A stretch of 64,000 bases of DNA from contig JASWHV010000018.1 of assembly GCA_030760725.1 (NCBI GenBank), positions 21,112,273 to 21,176,272 on the forward strand, written 5' to 3'. The stretch comes from Neostapfia colusana (lineage: Eukaryota > Streptophyta > Magnoliopsida > Poales > Poaceae). The stretch's first letter is position 1, and each line of letters begins with the position of its first letter. Positions 1 through 10,727 of the stretch are shown here, piece after piece. The position numbers and the translations under genes are program-made. Under the pieces are notes generated by a model that saw nothing but the letters and a program-made list of their open reading frames with translations, was not told the DNA's origin and did no database searches.

Positions 1-516
1 GTAAGGGAAACGTAATTCTCCTTGGGGGCTCCCCCCTCTATCTCTTATTCTTATTTGGCTTACGGTCCCTGTCCACCTATACGGTGCTTGGGAACTACCA
101 TGCGCGAAGTGTCGGGGGCTCAGGGCCCCCATGGCTATCGGCCGGTACCTCCCACGCAACCGCCTTTGGTAGGGCAGCAAATGCCGACTAAAGATGAGAA
201 TGAGAAGAGGGAGCTGAACGCATGGTGAGCACGCGCTAGCAGGGCAATCATAAAAATTTAATAAGTAAACTAAATGAGCACCAAAGAAGAGCAATGTAGG
301 ACAGGTTTCTTTTCATATAAATTTCCATAGGGGGAAGGAGGCTGAGTATGGAGGCCATGACCCGCCTCAAGGAAGCAAGACTCTACGCGCTTGGGGTTGG
401 AACCATGCGAAGCTGAACATAGTCCTGGACCGTCCCCTGAGGCTTAGCTGCACCAAGCACTGTTCCTGGACTTTATGGAATTTATTACAAAAAGAAGGGT
501 ATGTCCTATCGTTGCT
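1..516 (-). other. 3' untranslated region of D1
   Basis: This stretch aligns with 14194-14710 of D2, for example the shared gggaaacgtaattctcct near 5 and near 14199, and the shared block just before the integrase stop. No gene is visible in either strand; the short open frames here are not conserved between the two copies. The D1 polypurine tract and 3' LTR should lie left of the window. Confidence 0.75.
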
Positions 517-1168
517 CTAGGGGTAGAACTTACAGCGGTGTTCTGTGTTCCGAAGGTTCGGGAGCGGGTCCCCATCCTCGGTTCTGGGGAATGGTCCCAG
601 GCCCAGGATGTCCAGCCCCATTATGGCAAATGGCCATGTGGGCTGGATCATCTGTACCGTCCAAGCCGATGTATGGACCTGCTTGGCGTGGAACAGGCAC
701 GCCTTGCAGCTCTCGACCAGCTTGACGGCATCCTGGAGTGCTGCCGGCTAGTAGAAGCCATGCCGAAAGGCTTTACCGACAAGCGTGCGTGAGGAAGAGT
801 GACTCCCTCATTCGCCTCCATGGATCTCAGCGAACAAGTCGCAGCCTTCCCCCTGGGTTATGCACCGCAATAGGATGTGGTTGGCGCCGCGTCGGTAGAG
901 ATCCCCCTCTACCGCCATGTGTCTCTTAGCCATACGCACGATCCGTTCAGCGGATACACGTTAATCAGGGAGGATATTGTCTTTCAAGTAGTCCCGGACC
1001 TCCGTGATCCATGCATCGGGTCTGACTTGAGCATCTGGATCTTGAGCGCAGGGTTGCACGGAGTCCCCAGTGACGCTTATGATCCTTGGCGGCGTCCATG
1101 ACGGCCGGGACCGCCAGCTTCGAGGTGCTGGTCTAGCCCCCTTCGCCTGGCTCGGCGGCCTGGGCTGT
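517..1168 (-). pseudogene. D1 integrase remnant with large internal deletion
   Basis: Homologous to the D2 integrase at 14711-16123. The stop codon context near 517-519 matches the D2 integrase stop. At about 581-586 the sequence jumps from the C-terminal tail to the first part of the catalytic core, removing about 750 bp equivalent to D2 positions of roughly 14776-15525. The first catalytic Asp (GLDILG context, codon at 610-612) is retained here, although it is lost in D2. The zinc-binding region lies towards 800-1000 and is broken by frameshifts and stops. The deletion removes the second Asp and the Glu of the DDE triad, so no active integrase can be made. Confidence 0.8.
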
Positions 1169-2150
1169 GGGCCGCGGCAACGTCCTCTCGAAGCCCCCTT
1201 CAGGCACAGGGGCTCCGGTGGGGGTCTTCGTTGAGAGGTCGTCAGCTGCGGCCTTGCTAGCGCGCGGTACGTGGTGCAGGTCCAAGGCGAGGGAGTCTGT
1301 CTTCACCCTCTTGTTTGATAACCAGCTGGGAGTCGCCCCGAGCCAATGACTTGCGAGCGCCTAGAGACAGGGCTGTCTTTAGGCCAAGGATGAGTGCTTC
1401 ATACTCTGCCATGTCGTTGGTTGCCTTGGAATTGAAACGCACCACATGCCCAGACTGCCCCCCCCCGATGGCGTGAGGAACAGTACGCTAGCACCGGCCC
1501 CCTGCTTTCGCGAGGAGCCGTCGAAGAACAGCATCCAGTAAGGCCCGGTGAAGGCCAGGGCTCAGGGTCCTGGTTCACCGTCTCCATGGCCCCTTGAGCC
1601 AGCCTGCGCTGGCGTCTACTTCAGCCACGAAGTCAGCTAGTGTGTCGCTGTTGTCTGCGTGACGGGGAAAGAAGCCTAGCTCAAACTCCAGTAGGTCCGC
1701 CGCCCATTTGGCGGCATTGTCCGTCGTGTGGGGGCTGTGGAGGATAGCTTTCAGCCTGGGGAGACCGCCGGGTGCTGATACTCGGAGGTCCCCCGGGCTG
1801 TCTTGGGCCTCCGGGAGGTCCCGCTGATTTCCCGGGAGCTCCGGGGGGGGGGGGGTTCCGTTGCACCTCCTGGAGGTCCTGCTGGTCCTCCGGGAGGTTG
1901 TGTCGGGGGTCCGGGATCCGTTTTGGGCCTCCGGGGCTTCTTGGCACTTGTTTCTTGACAGCGAAGCAGGTTACGGTGGTGTGGGGTCCGGCCGCTCTGT
2001 GGTGAGGACCATACTCACCTCCGCAGCCGTCGCCGCGATGTAGAGCAGCAGATGCTCTTCGGGCTCGAGGACTGCCATTACGGGTAGGGTCATCAGGAGC
2101 TGGCTCAGTTCCAGGGGAGCTTCCTCCGCTTCGTCGGCCTAAGCGAATAG
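1169..2150 (-). pseudogene. D1 RNase H region remnant with proline/glycine-rich insert
   Basis: Matches the D2 RNase H region (45742-47000). Readable pieces include the NMAEYEALILGL segment of the second, archaeal-like RNase H near 1380-1420, and the WAAEL-type connection near 1690-1720. Between about 1770 and 1960 lies a low-complexity stretch encoding a Gly/Pro-rich tract (many PPGGP-like triplets) that interrupts the first RNase H, as in D2. A run of 13 G residues sits at 1843-1855. Frameshifts and internal deletions make this a pseudogene; the repeat tract differs in length and phase from that of D2. Confidence 0.7.
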
Positions 2151-2994
2151 GCCGGATTTGCGTAGGAGCTTTAGAGAAGTTTCGCTTTGCTAACCTCGGT
2201 ATAAACCGACTCAGCGCAGCTAGGCATCCCGTGAATTTCTGGTCTTCGAGCCAATGGCTTTGACCCTCTCTAGGTTAGCCTCAGTTCCTTGGCGTGAGGC
2301 CAGGTATTCTAAGGGTTTTCCAGAAGGTATACCGAGCTCACATTTGTCGGACGGACGAGGACTAAGGCTAGGTTATCTAGTAGGGAAGAACCCTGCCTGA
2401 TCTTGACAACAATGCCTTCGACACCCACCTCAACTGAGTCTCTCATTAGCTCTCCTAAGGTCTTGTGCATTGCACGTACGAAGGTAGGGAGAGCGTTCCT
2501 TAGGCCATAAGGCATAGAGGCATAACAGTACAGGCCAACTACTGTGGTATAGGGTGCCCTTCAACTCCTCTAGACATAGGGGTCTGGTGGAAACCCGAGC
2601 AAGCATCTAGGAAGCACAGTATATCGCAGCCTGACGTCAAGCCTACTATTTGATCTATCATAGGGAGAGAAAAATAGACCTTTGGGACATGCCTTATCGG
2701 GACTGGTGTAGTCGATGCACTTCCGGAGCTTCCCGCCGGCCTTTGGAGCAATCAACGAAGCACCGGGGGTGGTGGAACCGTATGGAGCCAACGCTCAGCA
2801 GCTTCTTGGTTTCTTCCCGAATGAAACTTTTCACCACTCAGTGGGCTGCCTGAGGGGCTCCTATCGGACTGGCCAGGCGTTGGGGGAGTCCTTTAGTTAG
2901 TGCCCAATCACCTCCCTAGGGATCTCTGGCATCCGCGACGGCTGTCATGCAGCACATCGGCATTGTGCCGGAGGGAGGTAACGAGCGCGCCCTC
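2151..2994 (-). pseudogene. D1 reverse transcriptase remnant
   Basis: Reverse transcriptase pieces appear in several frames: a GGKLRKCIDYTS motif near 2690-2730, an LRNALPTFVRAMHKTLGE palm-domain segment near 2450-2510, and LLDNLALVL near 2350-2390. The catalytic YVDD motif is replaced by GVEG (about 2405-2425). Just after the TAG that ends the protease frame, the EGALVT segment is present but then drifts out of frame. By comparison with D2 at 51506-52084 this was a Tat-type RT; it is now inactive through frameshifts and loss of the active site. Confidence 0.8.
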
Positions 2995-3738
2995 CTATCT
3001 GCTATCCAGGCCCCTGGCTACCCGGGTGGTCTGGGTGGCATCGGCGCTGATTCGGACGAGCCTCAAGGGGACATCGCCCTCGTCTAGGGGTTGCACATGG
3101 GGTGCTGTGGTAGAGGCACAGTGGCGTGCACTTGGGTGGAGCCGGCTTGGTTCTGTACCGCCCGAGGTTGGTGCCCCAGCTGCTGTAAGCGCCTGGAGCT
3201 TTTCCAAGGCTAACACAGCTGCAGCACGGTCTCCACAAACCTTGAGGACGCCTGTTGGTGTAGGCATCTTCAAGACAAGGTAGCCGTAGTGGGCTACTGC
3301 CATGAATCGGTACAGGGCTGGCCTGCCAATTATGGCGTTGAACGGGAGGTTAATCTCGGCCACGTCGAACAGAATGTACTCTGTCCGATAGCTGTCTGGT
3401 GCTCCAAAGGTCACCGGGAGGCTGGTGTGGCCGTAGGGAACGACCCTTCCCGGCCCTACCCCTGAGAACGGGCTCGATGGGGTGAGCTTGGCCATCGGGA
3501 TCTGCAGCCTCCGGAAGGCTGCACGACTGATGAGGTTCAGTCCAGCCCCGCCATCCACCAAAACGTGGTACATCTTCACGTTGGCGATGGTGGGGGCCAC
3601 CACGAGCAGTAGTTGGCCGGCCCCAGCCATGTTCCTGGGGCAGTCGGTGTCATCAAAGCTGATGGGGGTTCCCATCCACCTGAGGTGCGGTGCTGCACCT
3701 GGGAGGGGAGCCACCGACGCTACCGCTCGGCGCAAGGC
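2995..3738 (-). pseudogene. D1 aspartic protease segment of Tat-clade pol
   Basis: An open frame of about 245 codons encodes a retropepsin-type protease. Its active-site triplet appears as VDGGAGLNLIS (Asp-Gly-Gly, the usual Tat variant of DTG/DSG), followed by a flap region and a FNAIIGRPALYRF motif. It would process the Gag-Pol polyprotein in virus-like particles. The frame starts abruptly at the solo LTR C1 insertion; before that insertion it continued from the gag/pro linker at 7812-7889. It ends at a TAG (2995-2997) that is also present in the second copy D2, ahead of the RT domain. The apparent start codon inside the LTR (near 3811) is a chimera caused by the insertion. Confidence 0.85.
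3734..3738. repeat. Target-site duplication, left copy, of solo LTR C1 (AAGGC)
   Basis: The right copy at 7812-7816 reads AAGTC, differing at one base. Removing the LTR and one copy restores a continuous pol frame from the gag/pro linker into the protease, which confirms the call. Confidence 0.8.
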
Positions 3739-6700
3739 TGACACGACCCCAAGGTCCTGTCGAGCCAGGATCATGCTGAGGGGTGCTGCGTTGCACAGCA
3801 CCGTATAACACACGTCAAAGGTACAAAGCGGAAGCGGAAATTCTATTACAAAAACAAGTTTATGAACATGTTTACAGCAAAATATGTCCAGTCTACACTC
3901 GCGGGCGTAGACTACGCATCAAGTTCACGTTCAGCCCTTGAACGCGTCCTTGCTAGCACACACACACACTAACTCTGCGGCGTGCACGACTCCCACTCGA
4001 CGGGGTTCCCCTCCTTGGGTTCTGTCTCCTCCTCGGGAGTCCCTTCCTCATAGAACCCTGCAAAAGCTTCAAACACAAGCAGTGAGCACGAAGGCTCAGC
4101 AAGTCTTACCTGTCTCACCTAAGCATGGAACTTCTACATGAGGGGTGATGGGTACATGAGATAAAATTATTTGCAAAGGACTCGCCTAATTTAGTAGAAC
4201 CTTACTTTCAAGTTTTAGCAGCAGGTTGTGGAGAACCTTACGCTAAGGCACATGAGAGAGCCGCAATCAAACAAGAAACGCATTTCTCTCATGTACTTTG
4301 CCCAAAGTTGAAATGAACTTTAGTTAGCTCTAACTACAGCAAGCCATTAGCAATCAAGTCCATCTTTCAATCAGCAACATTTTAACATGTAACTAGCCTA
4401 TTCTTTCTACGTCACGGTACAGTGAACAAGTGGTACTCACTGACCGCGAGGGATGGCGATTATAATCGATTTACACCTGCAGGGTTACCCGAACAACCCG
4501 TCACGTACGCCCGTACTCGATGTTGCCTACAACAACCATCACGGACGCCGTACGTGACTACCTTTCACCCATCAGCCAAATATTGAACCGGTCCCATCGT
4601 CCCGAGCAAGAGGTCTCTGCACACGCATCTCAGTGCCGCCAGCCGATTTACACCTCAAGCTCTCAACCTACCCTCTGAACGACGGGCAATGCCTCAATAC
4701 CCAGCTACCCGAGTTACATCAGTTTCCCAGTTCCCATATAGCCAGTAGGTCTTCGGTACTGTTCTAGCTTGTTCAACAGGCCCGCACACGGCTCGGTCCT
4801 CAATCGACACAAGCGGAGCTACAGCACACAGGCCCCAAAGTCCTGCTGCCCTTACCCTCCGCTTGGTCTCATTTTCTTGCCATGTGTTTCATGTGCTATC
4901 ACTACCCGAGTCGAGTGCCTCTAGCCTATGCTCGCGGGTAGTTCCAACTACTCGACTTGTACCGAATCCTACTCTATCTTAGCATTGCAGTAGCTAACGG
5001 GGTTTGCCATCCTAAACCCAACCCATGGTTTTCTTGGCTATGCATTTAGGTTTCCAAACAAGACTCTAATGCAAAGAGTAAAGTAACCAAGTATGTGCTC
5101 AAAACAATAAAAATTTGCAAAAAGGTTAATGCAAACCGGAGCTTGCCTTGCTGCTCTTGGTCGTAGGCTAGCTGCTCCTCCGGAGTTACGAAGTCTAGGA
5201 CTTCGGTTCCTCCTCGACCTTAGCGACTACATGATGGAAGGAATACATGTATCAATTTAAATGCATTTGTATTAAGTTTTAAAGTTGTGAAGTCTATAAT
5301 CCTTGACAGACCCAATGACTGTGAAACTTTTACTGTGGCTTGGTTACAACCTAAACAGAGACTTGGTCAAGTTTTAGTTGCAGCAAAGCTCAATTGAGCC
5401 CTCCACAACTAATTATGTCCTTGACCTTAATTGGAACTCTTAGGGTGTTCTAGGGATTTTCATGAAACAAACTATGACCTTCTGAAAACTAGATTTTCAG
5501 AGGGTTCTAATGGAGTTGGTCTCACTTAATTTGGAAGTTCCTAACTAAAGATATGAGCTAAACAATTTCAGAGAAAATTCTGAAAATGTTCCTGAACATT
5601 TTCTATTTTCTCTGGAACAGTTTCACTAATCACACCATTAGGTGGATCAAATGAGCTCCAATGGATCTGAAATTTTATGGTAGTTCAGGGATATTATGGT
5701 GAACATCCCAGAGAAATTTCAGGATTTTCCTCCGAAGGATTCTCCAGTTAAAATTCCTAACAGTTTAAACTTTGAGGAATTAATTCTTGAAAATTAAGGG
5801 TTTTCAAGAAGTGAAATTTGATTTCCTGGAAAGTACTCGGAGAGCTGATTCTGGCAAAATTTGGTTCACTCAATTTGGAGTTTTCTAGCCAAAGTTATGA
5901 GGACTTGAAGTTTGGAAGAATTCTGAAAATCGGGGGAAAAGTTTAAACTCTCGGGGCCCGCGGGGACACGTGTCGAGCGCGGAGGTGTCCGGCGCACCGG
6001 GGATACCACACGTGTCGTGCGCGGAGGTGTCCGGCACACCGGAGCTCACAGGGTATTTGCGCGCCAGCACAGCCGATCCCCGGCCACACCCGATCCCGAT
6101 TTAAATTCTTCAGCCGCTGACACGTGGGTCAGCCGACCTCGCCGGAGCAGACTCGGGGCTCGCCGGCTCGCTGCTGCCGGGTCTCCCATGGTCTGAAACT
6201 CGCCACCAGGGGGTTGTCGACGTCGAGGAATGCGTCGGTAGTGTCAGGTCGGGCTGGGGGTGACCGGAAATAGCTCGGCGACGTGCCGCGGCCTCGGTTG
6301 AGGTTCGGCGCTGTCGACCGTGGGTCCTAACATGCCAACACCTCGAACAAACGGACTTATTGCATCAGCGTACCTCTAGGAAGCTCGACAAGGTGTCAAA
6401 AGGGTTCAGGGATGGCGACAAGTTGGTCGGCACCGTGTGACCGATCGTGCCCGCCATGACCGCCCTCGATCGAGCTCGAAATTCGTCACTCCTAGACAGT
6501 TTCACGCCAAGGATGCAGAAAGGAATTTGATCGCCGGCTAGTCCAGCGCCTAAGTGCAAGATTTGATGACCTCCGAAAGATCATAGAGCGAGAATTTAAA
6601 GAAACCGTACCGGAAGCTCGGGTTACGGTCGCCGGAGCAAAAACTAGAAATTCTCTGCGGATTCTTCACGGTTGGCTTCCAAACTTGGTGGAGAGCAGCA

Positions 6701-7811
6701 CGGTGGTCGCGCGCTCCTGTTGCCTCTCTTGCGGGACCGTGAAAACGCCTGTGGAACGCTGCCCACGGGCGCCTGACTCTCGGCTGAGGCTAGGTCGCCG
6801 CGGTGGCGATCGTCTTCGGGCAAAGGAGGTCGGAGCTCGGGTTTTCTGGCGTTGGGGAGGTGGAGTGCGACCTCAGGTGGCTTTCTAGCAGCTCAGGAAC
6901 GAAGGAGGAGATGGTTTTGCTGGTTTTCCCGATTGAGCAGAGAGCTGCGGCGAGAAACAATGCCGCTGCTCGGGTTTGCCCACGAGAAGATAAAGTCGGC
7001 TGACTCCTGCTCGGCTGAGGCGGTGCCGGTCGCGTGGGGGCACGAGCAAGCCGCCCTGGGCGCTAGCGCGCGGAGAGGGAAGCAGCTGGTGGCGCCGGTA
7101 GCTGCTCGGTGGCACAGCCGACAGCTGCTCGGTGGAATTTCCCACCGAGACTCTGACTTTGGTGGCAAGTTTCTCCTTCTTCCCTCTATGACATGTGGGT
7201 CCCACCAGGGGTTTTAACCTCTGAAATTTACTCCTAATCACTGTAGTGAACAGTGAACCCCATAATACCCCTGGTGATTCAGATTATTCACCCTTGAGCC
7301 ATTCGAATTGAATAGGATTCGAATTGGGTTTGGTTTGAGTGAATTTCAGCACAAGTGCAGTTTTGAATTCAAAAGAAGTTTGAATTTGCCCCACTTAGTT
7401 CATGTCAAGATCAACTCCAAATGGAGTGAAAATTGGTGTGTGGGCTCACAAAAATGTGCTGAGTAAGAATATGCCTCCCACTTTCAAATTCATGGGATAA
7501 AAACAGTTTGAATTTGAATATGGTTTCAAACTGCCCTCTCTCTAATTATACCCAAAATGACCTCAAAAAGGTTTTGAATTTGGGTGAAACTTGGCATGGA
7601 CATCCTTAGCAAAGTGTAGGAGTTTTCATATGTCCAGCCCATCTATAGCACATGTGGGAAATACCACTTTTGCAATATGTGAGTTTGTTCTCTATTGAGC
7701 ATGTTGATAATTGTTACTTGTTCTTCATTTGTGTTCATCATCCATCCTCAAATGAGGTGTGTGGTGTGGTGATGAACACTGCAAATATGTGTCAAAACTG
7801 AGGCCCTTACA
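3739..7811 (-). repeat. C1: solo LTR of the element-B-type Tekay family, inserted in D1
   Basis: On the minus strand the segment begins TGTAAGGGCCTC and ends GTGTCA, the same termini as the LTRs of element B and solo LTR C2, and it is flanked by a 5 bp duplication with one mismatch. No internal retroviral genes are present, so it is a solo LTR left by unequal recombination. Both ends align with the B LTR, but the central GC-rich 1.2 kb (about 5930-7170) matches C2 rather than B. It carries the conserved stem-loop at 4501-4557. No host gene is visible; the open frames in the GC-rich part are not conserved coding. Confidence 0.92.
4501..4557 (-). ncRNA. Conserved LTR stem-loop, copy in C1
   Basis: Perfect 9 bp outer stem (TCACGTACG with CGTACGTGA), an inner helix, and an apical GTTG/CAAC stem closing a TTGTAGG loop when read on the minus strand. 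It lies 762 nt from the LTR 3' end. Related copies are at 18884-18938, 29016-29070, 33529-33585, 44916-44972 and 48145-48203. Function unknown. Confidence 0.6.
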
Positions 7812-7816
7812 AAGTC
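7812..7816. repeat. Target-site duplication, right copy, of solo LTR C1 (AAGTC)
   Basis: Pairs with 3734-3738, one mismatch. Confidence 0.8.
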
Positions 7817-7889
7817 CTTAGCCGCGCTTCGGGACGGGGGGTCAGCGGACCCGCCGAAGATGACATAGAGCATCTTCCGGTGCTCGTCA

Positions 7890-9527
7890 TCACTGGAGCT
7901 GAAGCTCCTGGAACTCCACCTGGCGGTCGACGCCGTCTAGGGCTTCGACCTTCTGCTTGCCCTCCCTTTGATGGTAGGGTGGGGCATCAGTTAGGGGTTG
8001 CTTCCCTTTCCGGAAGCGCTCCGCGAGCTTCTGGATTTCCCGGCATTCGGCAGCGGTATGATAACTGGTGCCATGCACAGGGCATGATTCATCCTGGTCC
8101 CTGTCTGGGGTCGGTGATTGTCGCGGCCTCTTGTCGGGGCGCGGCCCCCGAGCTCCACTGGGCGCCGCCGTTGTGGCAACGGGAGCCGCGGCTGATGACT
8201 TTATCTTGCTTCCGCCTCCGTTCTTGATCTTCCTCCCACTTCCGTATGAAGCGTCGCCAGATCCCGGCTGACCCCCTGGCTCCGAGGCCGGCAGGGAGTG
8301 CCAGTTCCGCCCTTCGGCTGCTCTGGCACACTTGTCCGCCAGGCTGAAGAGTTCTGAGACATCGCGGACCTCCCTAGTCGCGAGCTTCTCGAGCATCTTC
8401 TTGTCCCGGACGCCTTGCCGGAACGCCACCACAACAGAAGCGTTCTGGATGTTTGGGATGGTGTTCCGCACCTGGGAGAACCGCTGGATGAAGGAGCGCA
8501 GCGACTCCCCTGGTTGTTTCTGGATGGCATGGAGGTCGAGCTCCGTGCCAGGCCGGGTGTAGGAACTGCCGAAGTTGGAGACAAACTGCCGGCAGAGCTC
8601 TCCCCAGGAGGTTATGGACCCCTGAGGGAGATTCATGAGCCAAGACCGAGCTGGGCCGGTCAAGGCGACGGGGAAGTAGTTGGCCATGACAGCCTCATCC
8701 CCTCCTGCGGCAAGTACGGCGGTGGAGTAGATCTGGAGGAACTCCGCCGGGTTGACGCTATCATCATACTTCTCGGGCAGGTGCGGCCGGAACTTGCGCG
8801 GCCACCTCGCGAAGCGAAGGTGGGGTGCAAGGGCCGCACATCCTGCACCTGCTGCTGCAGGTATTGGCACTGCGAAAGCTTGGTTCGCACTTGGCACCGT
8901 GTACCCCGGCATGGGCATGGCTGCTCCGTAGACCGGGGGCGCCGCTTGCGGTGCATATGGTTGTGGCATATGCTGCGCGGCATATGCCTGAGGCAGGACT
9001 CGCGTAGTGAAGATCTGCCCTCCAGGCGGCGTTGAGGCCGACGTCATGCTGTCGCCAGTCTCTTGGTTGCGACGCCTTTCTCGACGTCGCTCGAGGTACA
9101 CCCGGGCATCCTGGCCCAAGTGGCACCGTTCCAGCTCCCTTCTCAGGCCCGTCGACGGGAGCCTGGAGGAGCTGGAATCCGCCGTTTGCCCGTCAACCGT
9201 GGGCGTGCGTGTAAGCGACACAGCCGGTCGACCGGGGCGTCGCCCTCGCCGAAACCGAGGGTTCGCGGTGGCGACGACGAGGCGGTCCACCTCGCGGACC
9301 CATTGTTGGGTCGCAGAATGGGGCGCATCCCCAGCAGGTGGATTGCGCAGCAGTGCTCTTGCTGCAGCTAGCGCACCCCCATGGTGTACACTCAGCGCTG
9401 CAGAAGATCTCACACTGGTCGGAGCCTGCATCGCCGGAGTCGGCGTTGCCGGAGTCGGCTGCTGGCTACCAGCTTGTGCCGACACACTCCGTACTGAGTG
9501 CGTCGACATGTACTCCCCACTGGTCAC
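7890..9527 (-). CDS. gag: Gag of Tat-clade element D1 (545 aa)
   Basis: Complete open frame encoding the structural protein that assembles the retrotransposon particle. The first ~220 residues are Ala/Pro/Ser-rich and basic (RRGRRPGRP, RRRERRR). A Retrotrans_gag-type domain follows at about residues 240-410, with FRPHLPEKYDDS, TGPARSWLMNLP and FIQRFSQVRNTIP. Near the C-terminus a Cys/His cluster (CPVHGTSYHTAAEC) takes the place of a standard CCHC knuckle. The start at 9527 lies about 110 nt after the LTR; an alternative ATG at 9509 would shorten it by six residues. The stop lies in the gag/pro linker, and the downstream pol reads in the +1 frame relative to gag (in frame with positions 7825, 7822 and so on). 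It is the only intact protein of D1. Confidence 0.9.
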   Translation of the reverse strand: MTSGEYMSTHSVRSVSAQAGSQQPTPATPTPAMQAPTSVRSSAALSVHHGGALAAARALLRNPPAGDAPHSATQQWVREVDRLVVATANPRFRRGRRPGRPAVSLTRTPTVDGQTADSSSSRLPSTGLRRELERCHLGQDARVYLERRRERRRNQETGDSMTSASTPPGGQIFTTRVLPQAYAAQHMPQPYAPQAAPPVYGAAMPMPGYTVPSANQAFAVPIPAAAGAGCAALAPHLRFARWPRKFRPHLPEKYDDSVNPAEFLQIYSTAVLAAGGDEAVMANYFPVALTGPARSWLMNLPQGSITSWGELCRQFVSNFGSSYTRPGTELDLHAIQKQPGESLRSFIQRFSQVRNTIPNIQNASVVVAFRQGVRDKKMLEKLATREVRDVSELFSLADKCARAAEGRNWHSLPASEPGGQPGSGDASYGSGRKIKNGGGSKIKSSAAAPVATTAAPSGARGPRPDKRPRQSPTPDRDQDESCPVHGTSYHTAAECREIQKLAERFRKGKQPLTDAPPYHQREGKQKVEALDGVDRQVEFQELQLQ

Positions 9528-9618
9528 GGTTCACCGTGAACGTGGAGGGGGAGAGTTTGCCGCTGAGGGAAGCTTGGTCATCTTCGTCGGCGGAAACTCG
9601 TCGCACAAGGGGAAAAGC

Positions 9619-9636
9619 CCCCTTCCTGGCGCGCCA
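9619..9636 (-). promoter_or_regulatory. Primer-binding site of D1
   Basis: Two bases inside the 5' LTR, the minus strand reads TGGCGCGCCAGGAAGGG, a TGG-initiated primer site distinct from the tRNA-iMet sites of A, B and E. An Arg-type tRNA primer is possible, but I could not verify the tRNA identity. Confidence 0.6.
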
Positions 9637-9952
9637 AATGTCGAAGTGTTCGGTCGACACTTCCCCTGGGCCTGCACTGGGCAGCCCGCGGACGTTCTTT
9701 TTTCGGTGGGGCTAGTCCCTTGCGGAGAGCTTGCGCGGATGGACGAGTTAGTAAGAGCTTGACGCGGTGAGTTTTACGTGGTTCAGGCCGCCGGAGCGTA
9801 AAACCCTACGTCCACGGCGAGCTATGGAGCTCGCTGTATTGCTTGCTGCTCAGGGCCAGAGTCCTGAGCTTGGGGGTGAGTTACAGCTTGGGAGTGAATG
9901 GCTAGCGTATGAGTTGCAGAAATGCGAACCCTTGCTATCGTCGCCTACCTGA

Positions 9953-9963
9953 GCCTTTTATAG
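9953..9963 (-). promoter_or_regulatory. TATA box in D1 5' LTR
   Basis: CTATAAAAGGC on the minus strand, conserved at the same place in the D2 LTR (11631-11641). Transcription would start roughly 30 bp to the left and run into gag. Confidence 0.65.
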
Positions 9964-10364
9964 TCCAAGACTCGGGTGGCTTACAAGGGGGGCCGGGACC
10001 CGACAGGTGGTCCCGGGAAGATTGTCTATCATCTACTGTATCTGCAGTTATGCCGGTAGTTGTCTCTGGTCGAAGGCTTCTGAGTCTTCGTCTTGCCGCC
10101 CTGCCCATGCCGCATGCTAGTCGTAGTGGTTGATGACGGCGCAGGCGGCATGGGATGTCTTGTCACGGTGTTTATTGGCTGGCAGGTTCTGACACCGCGC
10201 GCCAGTCTGTGATGCGACTGGGTGCAACGTCACCTGACAGAGGCGTGCTCCGCGTCTTGGGAAGATGCGGGCCTTGAATACTTGTACGGGCAAGGTATGG
10301 GGCGTCTTTACGCCCGCTGCCTATCGCTCGGGGGCAGGCAGCGCCGTTCTTCTGGCCACACGGC

Positions 10365-10675
10365 GGGCCCGGAGCCCTTCTCAGAGGAGAGGAGGGTCCG
10401 GCCCGCGGGGCACGTGGAGCCTTCGGACCTCTCCCCGCGGAGGGGGAGGTCCGGCTTCTATCGGCCACGTGGCGGGCCCGGAGCTCTTCTCTGAGGAGGG
10501 GGAGATCCGGCCCCGCCGGACGCGTGGCGCCTTCGGACCTCTCCCCCGCGGAGGGGGAGGTCCGACTTCTGTATGCCACATGGCGGGCCCGGAGCTCTCC
10601 TCTGAGGAGAGGGAGGTCCGGCCCCGCCGGACGCGTGGCGCCTTCGGAGCTCTCCCTGCGGAGAAGGGCGAGTTC
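10365..10675. repeat. GC-rich tandem hairpin array in D1 LTR
   Basis: About three units of ~105 bp, each made of two half-units containing a self-complementary segment (such as CTCTCCTCTGAGGAGAG) next to a CACGTGG-like site. Two CACGTG cores are intact (10411-10416, 10466-10471); others have become CGCGTG or CACATG. It lies upstream of the TATA box in the transcriptional direction. Confidence 0.75.
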
Positions 10676-10727
10676 CTTAGGCATTTTCCTCTATGCGCGG
10701 GGGTACCCCATATCTCAGGTACCGACA

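Larger units (their letters stand above)
1..10727 (-). mobile_element. Element D1: Tat-clade Ty3/gypsy retrotransposon, 3' end outside the window
   Basis: Reading right to left, the element has its 5' LTR (9639-10727), a primer-binding site, gag, protease, RT, RNase H and integrase remnants, and a 3' untranslated region running off the left edge. Tat-clade assignment rests on the gag type, the DGG protease motif and close similarity to D2, which carries the second RNase H typical of Tat. It is interrupted by solo LTR C1 (3739-7811). The polymerase genes are decayed, and about 750 bp of the integrase C-terminal half is missing relative to D2, so the copy is not autonomous. The outer flank after the 5' LTR is gtgcc (10728-10732); the matching left duplication would lie outside the window. 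Confidence 0.9.
9639..10727 (-). repeat. 5' LTR of D1 (1089 bp)
   Basis: On the minus strand it starts TGTCGGTACC and ends CTTCGACA, so the ends form a TGTCG/CGACA terminal inverted repeat. It is clearly related to the D2 LTR at 11332-12410 (same order of blocks, obvious point differences and small indels). It contains a TATA box and a GC-rich hairpin array. The primer-binding site on its left side and host sequence on its right side show that it is the 5' LTR. Confidence 0.9.

Noticed and set aside
2995..3813. 272-residue protein with start at 3811-3813
   Set aside because: The start lies in solo LTR C1; the native frame begins upstream of the insertion.
3739..7811. Full-length element or host gene between gag and protease of D1
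   Set aside because: Termini and length match a single LTR of the B-type family, flanked by a 5 bp duplication, with no internal genes.
8415..9035. 206-codon plus-strand frame
   Set aside because: Shadow of the D1 gag on the opposite strand.
9007..9762. 251-codon plus-strand frame
   Set aside because: Antisense to gag and running into the LTR; GC-rich composition explains its length.
10365..10675. CRISPR-like array
   Set aside because: Units are contiguous, GC-rich, imperfect and contain no unique spacers; this is an LTR minisatellite in a eukaryotic genome.
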